Assembly: GCA_013695465.1 (NCBI GenBank)
Contig: JACDAL010000095.1
Coordinates: forward strand, 1 to 33,590
Direction of reading: 5' to 3'
DNA: 33,590 nucleotides
Origin: Actinomycetota bacterium
GTDB taxonomy: Bacteria > Actinomycetota > CADDZG01 > WHSQ01
Part shown: positions 16,506 to 24,675 of the stretch, piece by piece
Layout: each line of letters starts with the position of its first letter
How positions within the stretch are numbered: position 1 is the stretch's first letter
Translations under genes and position numbers: made by a program
The notes under the pieces: generated by a model
Databases searched by the model: none
What the model was told of the DNA's origin: nothing
Seen by the model: only the letters and a program-made list of their open reading frames with translations

Positions 16506-17038
16506 ACACCACGACACAGACTTTGTCCGTGCTGGTCGAGAACAAGCCCGGCGTGCTCGCTCGCATCTCGGGATTGTTTGCCCGGCGCGGTTTCAACATC
16601 GACTCGCTCGCGGTGGGGGAGACGGAAGATCCAGCGGTCTCGCGCATGACGATCGTTGTCTCCGTGGACAACAAACCTCTTGAACATGTCACCAAGCAGC
16701 TGCATAAGCTCATCAATGTGCTCCGCATCGCGGAGCTTCCGCACGACGCATCGGTCGAGCGTGAGCTCGCACTGATCAAGGTAGGCGCAGGTGCGGGCCG
16801 CCGCGCCGAGGTGCTGGAGATGGTCGAGATCTTCAGAGCCAAGGTGATCGATGTCGATCCCGAGTCCATCGTCGTGGAGGCTACGGGTACGCCCGAGAAG
16901 GTCGAGGCGCTCCTGCAGCTGCTGAATCCTTTCGGGATAATCGAGATGGCACGCACCGGCAGGGTCGCGCTGGGACGTGGCGCCAGGGGACTGCGGGCCG
17001 GTGTGCTCAGGCCCGTCCCGGTCTTCGAAGCCTCTTAG
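16502..17038 (+). CDS. ilvN: Acetolactate synthase, small (regulatory) subunit
   Basis: Regulatory subunit conferring activation and valine feedback inhibition on IlvB. 178 residues: an N-terminal ACT domain ([42 protein letters not shown], about 7-80) and a C-terminal ACT-like domain (LALIKVGAG ... ILEVVEIF-like, about 85-160). The track's start at 16397 lies inside ilvB; GTG at 16502, with GGAGA upstream and overlapping the ilvB stop as GTGA, gives the standard N-terminus. The tail after residue 160 ([21 protein letters not shown]) is a little longer than usual. Confidence 0.96.
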   Translation: MNTTTQTLSVLVENKPGVLARISGLFARRGFNIDSLAVGETEDPAVSRMTIVVSVDNKPLEHVTKQLHKLINVLRIAELPHDASVERELALIKVGAGAGRRAEVLEMVEIFRAKVIDVDPESIVVEATGTPEKVEALLQLLNPFGIIEMARTGRVALGRGARGLRAGVLRPVPVFEAS

Positions 17039-17082
17039 AAAGTCTCTAAAGGGAGGGCCGGAGCGCGGACGCCGGCGGAGCC

Positions 17083-17106
17083 GACGTCTAACGAGACGTC
17101 TAACGA
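17083..17106. repeat. Tandem 12-bp direct repeat in the ilvN-ilvC spacer
   Basis: GACGTCTAACGA occurs twice in exact tandem, ending immediately before the AAGGGGA ribosome-binding site of ilvC. It contains the palindrome GACGTC. Probably a small duplication; it could influence spacing or local RNA structure. Confidence 0.9.
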
Positions 17107-17121
17107 AAGGGGAGCATCCAA

Positions 17122-18120
17122 ATGGCAGCTCGCATCTACTACGAGAACGACGCCCCGAGAGAAGCACTCGAAGGCAAACACGTCACGATCCTCGGCTACG
17201 GATCTCAGGGAAGGGCACACGCTCTCAACCTCTTCGATTCCGGTTTGGACGTGACGGTAGGGCTGCGCAAGGACTCGCCTTCGTGGTCTCGGGCGGAAGG
17301 TGACGGGCTTCGCGTTGCAAGCGTGCACGAAGCCTGTGCCGATGCCGATCTCGTGGCGATGCTGGTGCCAGATCAGCATCAGGCGGCGGTGTATCGCGAG
17401 GCCGTCGAGAACAACCTTAAATCGGGAGCGTCTTTGCTGTTCGCGCACGGTTTCAACATCCACTTCGGCCAGATTCGCCCGCCCGACTCCATCGATGTAT
17501 CGATGGTCGCCCCCAAGGCTCCGGGACCGCTGGTGCGCAGGACGTACGAGGAGAACAGCGGCACTCCTGCACTGGTGGCGATTCACCAGGACGCGACTGG
17601 GGAAGCTAAGTCCAGGGCGCTTGCCTACGCGCGCGGACTTGGCTGTGCGCGCGCAGGAGTACTCGAGACGACATTCGCGGAAGAGACTGAGACCGATCTA
17701 TTTGGCGAGCAGGCGGTGCTGTGCGGTGGGACGTCACGACTTATTCAGGCCGGCTTCGAGACTCTGGTCGAAGCCGGTTATCAGCCTGAGATCGCCTACT
17801 TCGAGTGTATGCACGAGCTCAAGTTGATCGTCGACCTGCTTTATGAAGGCGGCTTCGCCGGCATGCGCGACGCGATCTCGGATACCGCCGAATACGGGGA
17901 CCTAACGCGCGGCAAGGAGATCATCGGGCCCGAGGTTGAGGCTGCCATGAGGAAGACGCTTGAGGATGTGCGCTCCGGCGCCTTCGCTCGTGAGTGGGTC
18001 CTCGAGAACCGCGCCGGCACCCCGGTACTCGACGCCGAACGGCGCCGCCAGACACAGCACCCGATCGAAGAGGTCGGGGCTCGCCTCAGGGGGATGATGT
18101 CGTGGATGAATCGGAAGTAA
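17122..18120 (+). CDS. ilvC: Ketol-acid reductoisomerase, class I
   Basis: NADPH- and Mg2+-dependent isomerisation and reduction of acetolactate or acetohydroxybutyrate. 332 residues, class I size. Rossmann motif [17 protein letters not shown]; cofactor phosphate loop [21 protein letters not shown]; Mg ligands in [19 protein letters not shown]; and [18 protein letters not shown] with the C-terminal active-site Glu. Start is ATG with AGGGGA upstream. It follows ilvN after an 83-base spacer and overlaps the leuA start. Confidence 0.97.
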   Translation: MAARIYYENDAPREALEGKHVTILGYGSQGRAHALNLFDSGLDVTVGLRKDSPSWSRAEGDGLRVASVHEACADADLVAMLVPDQHQAAVYREAVENNLKSGASLLFAHGFNIHFGQIRPPDSIDVSMVAPKAPGPLVRRTYEENSGTPALVAIHQDATGEAKSRALAYARGLGCARAGVLETTFAEETETDLFGEQAVLCGGTSRLIQAGFETLVEAGYQPEIAYFECMHELKLIVDLLYEGGFAGMRDAISDTAEYGDLTRGKEIIGPEVEAAMRKTLEDVRSGAFAREWVLENRAGTPVLDAERRRQTQHPIEEVGARLRGMMSWMNRK

Positions 18121-19724
18121 CCGCAGGCGATGTAGAGGAGGGCGATGTAGCAACCGGCGTAGCGTCTGCCGGATCGAGCTTTCACAGCCTCCGCATTTTC
18201 GATACGACTCTTAGAGACGGCGAGCAGTCACCCGGGATCTCTCTAAACTTGAGGGAAAAGGTCGAGATCGCCGAGCAACTTGCGCGTCTGGGAGTCGATG
18301 TCATCGAAGCAGGCTTTCCGATCTCCTCGGACGGCGAGACCGAAGCAGTGAAGGCGATCGCCTCGCAGATCAAGGGCCCGATCATAGCGGGGTTGGCGCG
18401 TGTCGATCCGCGCGATATAGAGCGGGCGGCAGAGGCCGTGGGCAGCGCCCAGAGAGCCCGTATCCACACATTCATCGCTACCAGCGAGATCCATATGAAG
18501 CACAAGTTGCGTATGTCTGCGGTCGAGGTCCTCGAGGCAGCGAGACTCGGTGTGGAGCGCGCGCGCCTTTACGTCGATGACGTCGAGTTCTCGTGCGAGG
18601 ACGCGACCCGTAGCGACCCGGCCTTCTTGGCGGAGGTCTACACAGCCGCCGCGCGCGCGGGCGCCACGACTCTGAACCTGCCCGACACTGTGGGCTATGC
18701 CCTTCCAGCTGAGTTCGCGGACCTGCTGAGTTATCTCGCCTCGGAGGTTTCCGATGAGGTGATGTGGAGCGTCCATACGCATGACGACCTCGGACTCGCC
18801 GTAGCCAATGCATTGGCGGGAGTGGGGGCCGGGGCTCGCCAGATCGAGGTCGCCGTCAACGGCATAGGAGAGCGGGCGGGGAACTGCTCGCTCGAGGAAG
18901 TCGTGATGGCACTGCGGACGCGCCGGACGGTGGGCGGTTTCGATACCAGTATCAACACCAGGGAGATCGCACGAACCTCGCGTCTCGTGTCGATGCTCAC
19001 CGGCTATGCGGTGCCGCCGAACAAGGCGATCGTCGGAGCCAACGCCTTTGCTCATGAGGCGGGGATCCACCAGCACGGCGTGATGGTCGAAAGGACTACA
19101 TACGAGATCATGGATCCGGTCGATGTCGGGCTCGAGGGCTCGCGCATCGTGCTGGGCAAGCATTCGGGCCGGCACGCGTTCACCAACGCGCTCGAAGAGA
19201 TGGGCTTCCATCTCGACAAGACGGAGATTCAAAAGGCGTTCGACCGTTTCAAGTCGCTCGCCGACCGCAAGATCCGGATCACGGATATCGACCTCGAGGC
19301 CATCGTGGCGGATGAGCTGTCATCCGATGCCGAAGAGTACGAGATGATCTCGATTCAGGTTGCAGGCGGAACGCACCTGTCGCCGACTGCCACGGTCCGG
19401 CTCCGGCGCTCGGAAGAGATCATCGATGAGTCGGCCATAGGTGACGGTATGATCGATGCAGCCTGTGGCGCGATCCAGCGAGCAACCAGTATCGACGCGC
19501 GGCTCGAGTCCTTCAATGTGTCGAGTGTCACCGGAGGCATCGACGCGCTGGGGGACGTGACCATCGTTCTGGTCTCCGGAGAAGCCCAGGACGGTCCCGT
19601 GCGAAGGGCCACGGGTCGCGGAGTATCAACCGATGTGGTCGAGGCCGCGGCGCGCGCCTACCTCTCGGCCGTCAACCGGCTGATCGCCCTGTCGCACCGA
19701 CAGATGGCGCCGCCGCGCAGTTGA
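18102..19724 (+). CDS. leuA: 2-isopropylmalate synthase
   Basis: Condenses acetyl-CoA with 2-ketoisovalerate, first committed step of leucine synthesis. N-terminal TIM barrel with [13 protein letters not shown] (metal-ligand Asp and catalytic Arg), [13 protein letters not shown], the [14 protein letters not shown] metal His pair and NGIGERAGN; then a hinge and a complete C-terminal LeuA dimerisation/leucine-binding domain (about 410-535). The track's opening at 17994 is inside ilvC. GTG 18102, preceded by GGGGGA, overlaps ilvC by 19 bases and gives 540 residues with about 26 extra N-terminal residues ([13 protein letters not shown]), acidic and probably disordered. Start is therefore only moderately certain. 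Confidence 0.95.
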   Translation: MDESEVTAGDVEEGDVATGVASAGSSFHSLRIFDTTLRDGEQSPGISLNLREKVEIAEQLARLGVDVIEAGFPISSDGETEAVKAIASQIKGPIIAGLARVDPRDIERAAEAVGSAQRARIHTFIATSEIHMKHKLRMSAVEVLEAARLGVERARLYVDDVEFSCEDATRSDPAFLAEVYTAAARAGATTLNLPDTVGYALPAEFADLLSYLASEVSDEVMWSVHTHDDLGLAVANALAGVGAGARQIEVAVNGIGERAGNCSLEEVVMALRTRRTVGGFDTSINTREIARTSRLVSMLTGYAVPPNKAIVGANAFAHEAGIHQHGVMVERTTYEIMDPVDVGLEGSRIVLGKHSGRHAFTNALEEMGFHLDKTEIQKAFDRFKSLADRKIRITDIDLEAIVADELSSDAEEYEMISIQVAGGTHLSPTATVRLRRSEEIIDESAIGDGMIDAACGAIQRATSIDARLESFNVSSVTGGIDALGDVTIVLVSGEAQDGPVRRATGRGVSTDVVEAAARAYLSAVNRLIALSHRQMAPPRS

Positions 19725-20623
19725 TGGACATCACCACGCGGCGGATCTCGGTGTTGCCCGGGGACGGCATCGGCCCGGAGGTAATCAATGTCGCGCTCGA
19801 CGAGCTTCCGGACCACTTCGAGATCGAGGCGCTGGACGTCGGGGCTGAGCGCTATCTGTCCACCGGGAAGCTTCTAGAGGATGAGGACCTCGACACGATA
19901 AGAGGGTCGGATGCCGTGCTGTTCGGCGCCATCGGGGATCCTCGGGTGCCCGATGGAGTGCTCGAGCGAGGTGTGCTGCTGAGGCTCCGCAAAGAGCTCG
20001 ACCTCTATGTCAATCTGCGGCCCTTCCCCGAGCTGGGCGTGACTTTCGTGCGCGAGAACACCGAAGGCCCCTACTCGGGCGTTGGGACCCGGGAGCCGGA
20101 CGCGGCGACAGAGACGAGCGTCAACACGAGGACGGCGATCGAGCGTTGCGCGCGCTACGCGTTCGAGCTCGCGGCGCGCGGCGGCAGCCACTTGACCTGG
20201 GTTCATAAGACGAATGTTCTCGTCCACGCAGGTTCGTTGTGGTCGGAGGTCGTGAGAGAGGTTTCACAGGACTTTCCCGAGGTTTCGCTGAGCTATCAGC
20301 ACGCCGATGCGGCCGCGTATCTACTCGTGATGGAGCCGGAGCGTTTCGATGTCGTGTTGACCGACAACCTCTTCGGAGACCTGCTCTCTGACCTGGCTGC
20401 CGGGTTATCGGGAGGGCTGGGAAGCGCTGCGAGTGCCAACCTTCATCCCGAGCTCGCCACCAGACCCAGCAGATGCGTCGGCTTATTCGAGCCGGTCCAT
20501 GGCTCGGCCCCCGACATCGCAGGAATGGGCAGGGCCGACCCTACCGCTGCGGTTCGAGCCGCGCAGATGATGATCGCAGCTTTGGACAAGGAGCCGGTGA
20601 CGATATCAAGGGAGGGCCGGTGA
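19724..20623 (+). CDS. leuB: 3-isopropylmalate dehydrogenase, unusually short
   Basis: NAD-dependent oxidative decarboxylation of 3-isopropylmalate. Substrate and metal residues are present: GDGIGPEV, LLRLRKELDLYVNLRP (two Arg), VRENTEGPYSG (Arg, Tyr), WVHKTNVL (Lys), QHADAAAYLL (Asp) and TDNLFGDLLSDLAAG (two Asp), then the NAD-site FEPVHGSAPDIAG. ATG 19724 shares its A with the leuA TGA. At 299 residues it is shorter than the about 336 residues of the mycobacterial enzyme: the loop between NLRP and VREN is about 14 residues shorter and the C-terminal helices (about 35 residues) are absent. No out-of-frame continuation is visible downstream, so it is not an obvious frameshift. Activity is likely but should not be assumed. 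Confidence 0.93.
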   Translation: MDITTRRISVLPGDGIGPEVINVALDELPDHFEIEALDVGAERYLSTGKLLEDEDLDTIRGSDAVLFGAIGDPRVPDGVLERGVLLRLRKELDLYVNLRPFPELGVTFVRENTEGPYSGVGTREPDAATETSVNTRTAIERCARYAFELAARGGSHLTWVHKTNVLVHAGSLWSEVVREVSQDFPEVSLSYQHADAAAYLLVMEPERFDVVLTDNLFGDLLSDLAAGLSGGLGSAASANLHPELATRPSRCVGLFEPVHGSAPDIAGMGRADPTAAVRAAQMMIAALDKEPVTISREGR

Positions 20624-21063
20624 CACATCAGCTCTATTTCAAGGTTTGCGGCTACAAGGTCGTCAGCGAGCGATCGACTCGAGAAGGCGCACGCGTGCAG
20701 GCCATCGTGGAGGTGGAGGTGGCGAGGGCTTTCGTACGGCGAGCCGCCACCGGCGTCGGGCCGGTGCACGCGCTCGATAACGCATTGCGGTTGTGTCTCG
20801 AGGAGCGCTTCCCCGAGATCGAAGGTGTGCGGCTATCCGACTATCGCGTGTCCGTGGTGGACGCCGCCGACGGCACCGGCGCCCGGGTGAAGGTGCTGGT
20901 CGAGGCGGCGGACGGGCACGGGCGGTGGGCGGCGGAACGCACATCGCCGAACATCCTCGAGGCCTCGTTCGAGGCGCTTTGTGAGACCGCTGCCACCGGC
21001 ATCGAGCGCGGCCGCTCGATTCTCGCAGGTAGCAACGGGCTCGATAAGCGGGCTGCGTCGTGA
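20620..21063 (+). CDS. Stand-alone LeuA/CimA-type regulatory (LeuA_dimer) domain protein
   Basis: 147 residues matching only the C-terminal allosteric domain of citramalate/2-isopropylmalate synthases: VGPVHALDNALRLCLEE, VRLSDYRVSVVDA, DGTGARVKVLVEA, and SPNILEASFEAL. These correspond to the CimA-like pattern (GPVNALD, DYKVRVLD, DGT, NIIEAS). No TIM-barrel catalytic domain (no DTTLRDGEQ) precedes it; the 5' neighbour is leuB. GTG at 20620 overlaps the leuB stop (GTGA) after a strong AAGGGAGGG, and its own stop overlaps the pheA GTG, so it is clearly an intended gene. LeuA upstream already has its own copy of this domain. It may act in trans as a leucine/isoleucine sensor or be what remains of a cimA; both are inference. 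Confidence 0.88.
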   Translation: MTHQLYFKVCGYKVVSERSTREGARVQAIVEVEVARAFVRRAATGVGPVHALDNALRLCLEERFPEIEGVRLSDYRVSVVDAADGTGARVKVLVEAADGHGRWAAERTSPNILEASFEALCETAATGIERGRSILAGSNGLDKRAAS

Positions 21064-21881
21064 CCGTCGTCGCCTATCAAGGCGAGATCGGCGCCTATTC
21101 GGAAGAGGGCGCTCAGGCCTTGTTCCCCGACGGCACTCACGTCCCGCTGTCGTCAATCCGCAAAGTCTTCGAGGCGGTCGAGGTGGGCCGCGCCGATCTG
21201 GGACTGGTTCCCATGGACAACTCTCAGGCCGGCAGCATCAACGAGACTTATGATCTATTCCTAAAGCACGGACTGCATGTCGTTGGTGAGACCGTTGTGC
21301 GTGTCAACCACTGTCTGCTCGCTCTTCCCGGCGTCGTAATCGATGATCTCGCTGAGGTCGTTTCGCATCCTCAGGCGATCGCGCAATGCGAGGAGTTCTT
21401 GACTGCACTCAATATCTCGATCCGGGCGGAGTACGATACCGCCGGGGCGGCCAAGCGCATCAACGACGAGAAACTCGAACGCACCGGCGCCATCGCCTCG
21501 CGCAGGGCCGCTTCTCTGTACGGCCTAGTCGTGCTGGCCGAACGCATCCAGACCTATCCCGACAACTACACGCGCTTCGGGGCATTGTCGCGCTCCCCTA
21601 ACCCTCTCACCGAGCCCAACAAGACCTCGCTCGTGTTCGGTGTGGGCCACGTGGCCGGCTCACTCGCTCGCTGCCTGGGGGCTTTCGCCGATCGCCATCT
21701 CAGCCTCAACAAGCTCGAATCACGGCCCCGTGCGGGACGCCCGTGGGAGTATGTCTTTTACGTCGACGTCGAGGCTCCGGCCGGGGAGCCCGCCATGGTG
21801 GAGGCCCTTTCCGAAGTATCCGAACACGCCACCTTCACTCGCCTGCTGGGCACCTACGCCTCAGGCATGCACCGCCGTTAG
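21060..21881 (+). CDS. pheA: Prephenate dehydratase
   Basis: Converts prephenate to phenylpyruvate in phenylalanine synthesis. 273 residues: catalytic PDT domain (VAYQGEIGAYSEEGAQALFP at the N-terminus, LVPMDNSQAGSI, and the NYTRFG motif carrying the catalytic Thr-Arg-Phe) and a C-terminal ACT domain (SLVFGVGHVAGSLARCLGAFADRHLSLNKLESRPRAGRPWEYVFYVD) including the ESRP motif that binds Phe for feedback inhibition. No chorismate mutase domain is fused. GTG start overlaps the upstream TGA. It is the last gene of the branched-chain operon, an unusual cross-pathway partner. Confidence 0.96.
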   Translation: MTVVAYQGEIGAYSEEGAQALFPDGTHVPLSSIRKVFEAVEVGRADLGLVPMDNSQAGSINETYDLFLKHGLHVVGETVVRVNHCLLALPGVVIDDLAEVVSHPQAIAQCEEFLTALNISIRAEYDTAGAAKRINDEKLERTGAIASRRAASLYGLVVLAERIQTYPDNYTRFGALSRSPNPLTEPNKTSLVFGVGHVAGSLARCLGAFADRHLSLNKLESRPRAGRPWEYVFYVDVEAPAGEPAMVEALSEVSEHATFTRLLGTYASGMHRR

Positions 21882-21888
21882 ATCTGAC

Positions 21889-21902
21889 GGGCCACTAGGC
21901 CC
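21889..21902. terminator. Weak bidirectional hairpin at convergent ends
   Basis: GGGCC-ACTA-GGCCC lies between the pheA stop and the 3' end of the convergent acylphosphatase gene, overlapping the stop codon of the latter. There is no T-run, so termination is only a guess from position. Confidence 0.35.
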
Positions 21903-22161
21903 TGAAGCCGGTTGCTCCCTGCGGGTCCTGGTCCTCGACCTCGACGGAATCCACCCGGGCCTGGCTTGAACCGCGGCGGCACCAATCGATCATGCGGTTG
22001 ATCGCGTCCTCGTCCCCCTCCAGGATGACCTCGACTCTTCCGTCCGAGAGGTTTCGGGCGGATCCTGCGATTCCCTTTTCCTCGGCCTCTCGCCGGCAAC
22101 TGTCGCGGTAGAAGACGCCCTGTACTCTGCCCGAGACGAGGAGGCGGCGCCGGATCGTCAT
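21895..22161 (-). CDS. Acylphosphatase
   Basis: Hydrolyses acyl phosphates. 88 residues, standard size. The signature VSGRVQGVFYRDSCRREAEEKGIAGSARNLSDGRVEVILEG contains the phosphate-loop GRVQGVFYR (catalytic Arg) and the Asn of RNLSDGRVE. ATG at 22161 overlaps the stop of the upstream HesB-like gene (ATGA), so the pair is coupled. Confidence 0.95.
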   Translation of the reverse strand: MTIRRRLLVSGRVQGVFYRDSCRREAEEKGIAGSARNLSDGRVEVILEGDEDAINRMIDWCRRGSSQARVDSVEVEDQDPQGATGFRA

Positions 22162-22460
22162 TGAGATGACGAGGGGTCGGCCGGGCGCACGACGATGGTC
22201 TGATGCTGCGGCTCCACTGCAACCACCGAGTCGGGCAGGGCCGCCGTGACCTCGGGGGAGACGAACAAGCGCACGCCGCCAGCATCCACTACCGACTCGG
22301 CTTCGAGCGGAGCCTCGGCCAGCTCGATCTGGATATCGAAGCCACCCCCCAAGCCATGTGCTCCATGCAACCGCACGCCACCTCGGTCGGGGTCCACTCC
22401 TCCCATCTCCAGCGAGCGGCGGAGGACTTCGACTGCCTCTTCGGTTACCTGCATAGGCAC
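22158..22460 (-). CDS. Cysteine-free HesB/IscA-like fold protein
   Basis: 100 residues with the outline of the HesB/IscA domain: MQVTEEAVEVLRRSLEMGG ... GVRLHGAHGLGGGFDIQIELAEAP ... VVDAGGVRLFVSPEV. The GLGGGFDIQIEL stretch aligns with the GGCSG region of IscA, but the protein has no cysteine at all, so it cannot hold an Fe-S cluster in the IscA manner. Similar Cys-less relatives are common in actinobacteria. GTG 22460 has GGAG six bases upstream; ATG 22454 is an alternative. Confidence 0.72.
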   Translation of the reverse strand: MPMQVTEEAVEVLRRSLEMGGVDPDRGGVRLHGAHGLGGGFDIQIELAEAPLEAESVVDAGGVRLFVSPEVTAALPDSVVAVEPQHQTIVVRPADPSSSQ

Positions 22461-22530
22461 GTTCTTCTCCTATCCTTCAAGTGAGATCTGGAGTCATGAT
22501 CTTTGGCACGAGCTCGGAAGGAGCCCGAGA

Positions 22531-22929
22531 ATGGACGAGCGCACCTCAAGCTTTCTCCAGTCGAACCATTCGACAATCATGGTGACACTCCGTAAGGATG
22601 GCACCCCGCACGTCGCACGGGTAGGTGTCGGGCTGGTGGACGGCAAGCTGCAGAGCTCGGGGACAAGAACGCGCCTGCGAACATCGCACCTCCGCAGGGA
22701 TTCCCGGGCCACTCTCTGCGTGCTGGCCAACGACAACCCCTGGGCCTGGATGGGAGCCGAATGCCGGGTCACGATCCACGACGGCTCCGATGCCGCCGAC
22801 CGCAACCTCGCCCTCTATAGAGTTCTTGCCGGGGAGCCGGAGGACCTCGACGAGTACATGCAGGCGATGCGCGACGAGCAGCGGCTGATCTATGAGTTCG
22901 ACATCCAAAAGACCTACGGGCCATTCTGA
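22531..22929 (+). CDS. PPOX-class (F420/flavin-type split-barrel) oxidoreductase
   Basis: 132 residues of the pyridoxamine-5'-phosphate-oxidase-like split barrel. The N-terminus SNHSTIMVTLRKDGTPHVARVGVGLVDGKL and the basic RLRTSHLRRDSRATLCVLAND region are typical of actinobacterial F420-dependent PPOX proteins. The track's start at 22246 is wrong; ATG 22531 has GGAAGGAG before it and begins the fold correctly. The cofactor (F420 rather than FMN) is inferred from subgroup resemblance. Confidence 0.87.
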   Translation: MDERTSSFLQSNHSTIMVTLRKDGTPHVARVGVGLVDGKLQSSGTRTRLRTSHLRRDSRATLCVLANDNPWAWMGAECRVTIHDGSDAADRNLALYRVLAGEPEDLDEYMQAMRDEQRLIYEFDIQKTYGPF

Positions 22930-22943
22930 AGCCTTCCAGTAGC

Positions 22944-22994
22944 CAATCGCGCTCGACGCTTGGGAGTACGTATCTGGTACTCAGGAGCGCGTTG
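22944..22994. terminator. Large imperfect palindrome between convergent PPOX gene and paaD
   Basis: Nested arms: CGCGCTC (22948-22954) with GAGCGCG (22985-22991), flanked by CAA/TTG, and inner GAGTAC (22964-22969) with GTACTC (22977-22982). It lies between two convergent 3' ends, so a bidirectional transcription stop is plausible; no T-run. It resembles in shape, but not clearly in sequence, the palindrome between paaA and paaB. Confidence 0.5.
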
Positions 22995-23051
22995 GGCGAG
23001 TTTGAGAACAGCTCTCCCTGAGCTGGTGACCACTACCACTCGTCGCTTCGG

Positions 23052-23543
23052 TTAAACCGGCTTGAACTGTTCGAAGGGATTGCGGCACGACCTACAGTAG
23101 TAGATGGCGCGGCATGGGGTCGGACCGAACGGGTTTTCGTTGGCAGTGTCGCGTCCCCCGCAGAACGGGCACACCGCAACCTCGGGAAGTCGGATGTCGG
23201 TGACGAGCACGGGTCCCTCCGCAGGTGGGGCAAGCCCCGACTGCCTGAGTTTCGTGCGCCCCTCGGGGCTGATTCGCTCGGTGCTCCACGGAGGGTCGTA
23301 GACGAGCTTCACACGCACCGATTCGACGCCCTCGACCGCGGCTACCGCCCCTTCGACGTCTTGCACTATCACATCGATCGCCGGGCATCCCGTAAAGGTA
23401 GGGAGGATGGTGACCGAGACATCATTGTCCTCGGCCACCACGTCCAGCACCATGCCCATGTCGGTGATCGACACCGCCGGTATCTCGGGATCCATGACGC
23501 CGCCCAGAGCCGTCCACACGGTTTCGGCCAGTGATGCGCTCAC
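23052..23543 (-). CDS. paaD: Phenylacetyl-CoA epoxidase assembly subunit PaaD
   Basis: Fe-S/metal maturation protein of the 1,2-phenylacetyl-CoA epoxidase. N-terminal MIP18/DUF59-type domain (DPEIPAVSITDMGMVLDV ... LPTFTGCPAIDVI with its conserved Cys) and a C-terminal zinc ribbon (CPFCGG ... CRAIYYCRSC). The track opens at 23591; the GTG at 23543 overlaps the paaC stop as GTGA and gives 163 residues, the expected size. Last gene of the paa operon in this window. Confidence 0.95.
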   Translation of the reverse strand: MSASLAETVWTALGGVMDPEIPAVSITDMGMVLDVVAEDNDVSVTILPTFTGCPAIDVIVQDVEGAVAAVEGVESVRVKLVYDPPWSTERISPEGRTKLRQSGLAPPAEGPVLVTDIRLPEVAVCPFCGGRDTANENPFGPTPCRAIYYCRSCRNPFEQFKPV

Positions 23544-24373
23544 CACTGAGCTTCCGGGTGGAGGCGGTGGGTCGATGTCATCTCGTCCCACAACGCCTTG
23601 AATTCATCGGAATGCATCCCCGCCCGGCCCCCGATCCCCGGGCGAGCCGAAGCGCTAGAAGCATCCTTCTCTGAGGCGATTAGATCTCCGGAAGAGGAGG
23701 CGAGGAACTCGGCGGAATCGTCGAGGTCACGGTGTACGTCTGCCGGCAGGCCGAAATCGTCGAGCTCGCTCGTCGCCCTCATCGAGAACCGGCCGCGAAG
23801 CTCGGAGCTGGAGCAGGGCAATAAGTTGTTTTCGAGGATCGAATCCTCGAACTCGAGAATGTCGAACAGGGCCAAGGCCTCGGCGTAGCACATCCCCAAC
23901 GCATCGATCAAACGGGTTCGGCCTTCGACCGGCCCCTCGGAGACCCTCTTGATCCAAGCGTTCGCATGAAGGAGGTGATAGCGCTCCTCGCGCCGCATCT
24001 TGGTGGCAAGCGCAGCCAAGCTTGCGTCGGCACTTTCTTGCAAAGCCGCCAGCCTCACGTCGTCCGCCGTGTCGTAAAGCCAGTGTCTCACCAGCGAATA
24101 TGACCAGTCTCGGTTGAGTCGCTCGCAAAACACCGCATTGCGATATTCGAAGGGCTCCCTACCCAATGCCATGTGGTCGGGACTTGTACCCGTCACCTCG
24201 GCGATGAGTGAGTAGTAGGCGGCGGCGTGGCCGATCTCGTCCTGAGCGATCGAAGAGAAGGCGACGTCCTCCTCGATATGGGGAGCGAACCCAGTCCATT
24301 CCGAATGTCGGTGACCGATGATGAGCTCGTCGTCGGCGAGCGCGGTGACCAGTGAGACGAGAGCCTCCTTCAA
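23540..24373 (-). CDS. paaC: Phenylacetyl-CoA epoxidase structural subunit PaaC
   Basis: Ferritin-like, non-catalytic partner of PaaA in the 1,2-phenylacetyl-CoA epoxidase complex. 277 residues. Visible: DDELIIGHRHSEWTGFAPHIEEDVAFSSIAQDEIGHA, LYDTADDVRLAALQESAD, REERYHLLHANAWIKRV. The C-terminus is about 20-30 residues longer than usual owing to a Ser/Ala-rich segment (ASSSGDLIASEKDASSASARPG). TTG start overlaps the paaB stop (TTGA), consistent with strict coupling. Confidence 0.94.
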   Translation of the reverse strand: MKEALVSLVTALADDELIIGHRHSEWTGFAPHIEEDVAFSSIAQDEIGHAAAYYSLIAEVTGTSPDHMALGREPFEYRNAVFCERLNRDWSYSLVRHWLYDTADDVRLAALQESADASLAALATKMRREERYHLLHANAWIKRVSEGPVEGRTRLIDALGMCYAEALALFDILEFEDSILENNLLPCSSSELRGRFSMRATSELDDFGLPADVHRDLDDSAEFLASSSGDLIASEKDASSASARPGIGGRAGMHSDEFKALWDEMTSTHRLHPEAQW

Positions 24374-24675
24374 CTAGCTCCACCCCACGACATGCTCGCC
24401 ACCCGGCGGCGCGCTGCCTCCCTCTTGTCGACGACATCTCGATAGTCCGAAGCGAAGCGATAGGACTTGTCGGCTGCGATCTCGAGTACGCTCTCGTCCT
24501 CGAGTGCGTGAATGTCGGACCGTCTGACGGCCCACAAGTGCTCGCCTTCTCGCCGTCGCAAGAAGCACTCTTTTCCCAGCAGCAATGCCATCTCGGGATC
24601 GGGAGCGATCACCGCCCCGCAGTGCTCGAAGGGGTTCTTGTGCCCGGAGCGACGAAAGATCTCGTAGACCTCCAC
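24370..24675 (-). CDS. paaB: Phenylacetyl-CoA epoxidase subunit PaaB
   Basis: Small subunit bridging PaaA-PaaC heterodimers. 101 residues; EVYEIFRRSGHKNPFEHCGAVIAPDPEMALLLGKECFLRRREGEHLWAVRR is the family pattern. GTG start at 24675 with a weak ribosome-binding site. A 199-base gap separates it from paaA, unusual since all other junctions of this operon overlap. Confidence 0.94.
   Translation of the reverse strand: MEVYEIFRRSGHKNPFEHCGAVIAPDPEMALLLGKECFLRRREGEHLWAVRRSDIHALEDESVLEIAADKSYRFASDYRDVVDKREAARRRVASMSWGGAS

Noticed and set aside
20443-20769. Frameshift hiding the missing LeuB C-terminus
   Set aside because: Neither alternative frame after the leuB stop encodes the usual C-terminal helices; the next frame is the regulatory-domain gene with its own ribosome-binding site.
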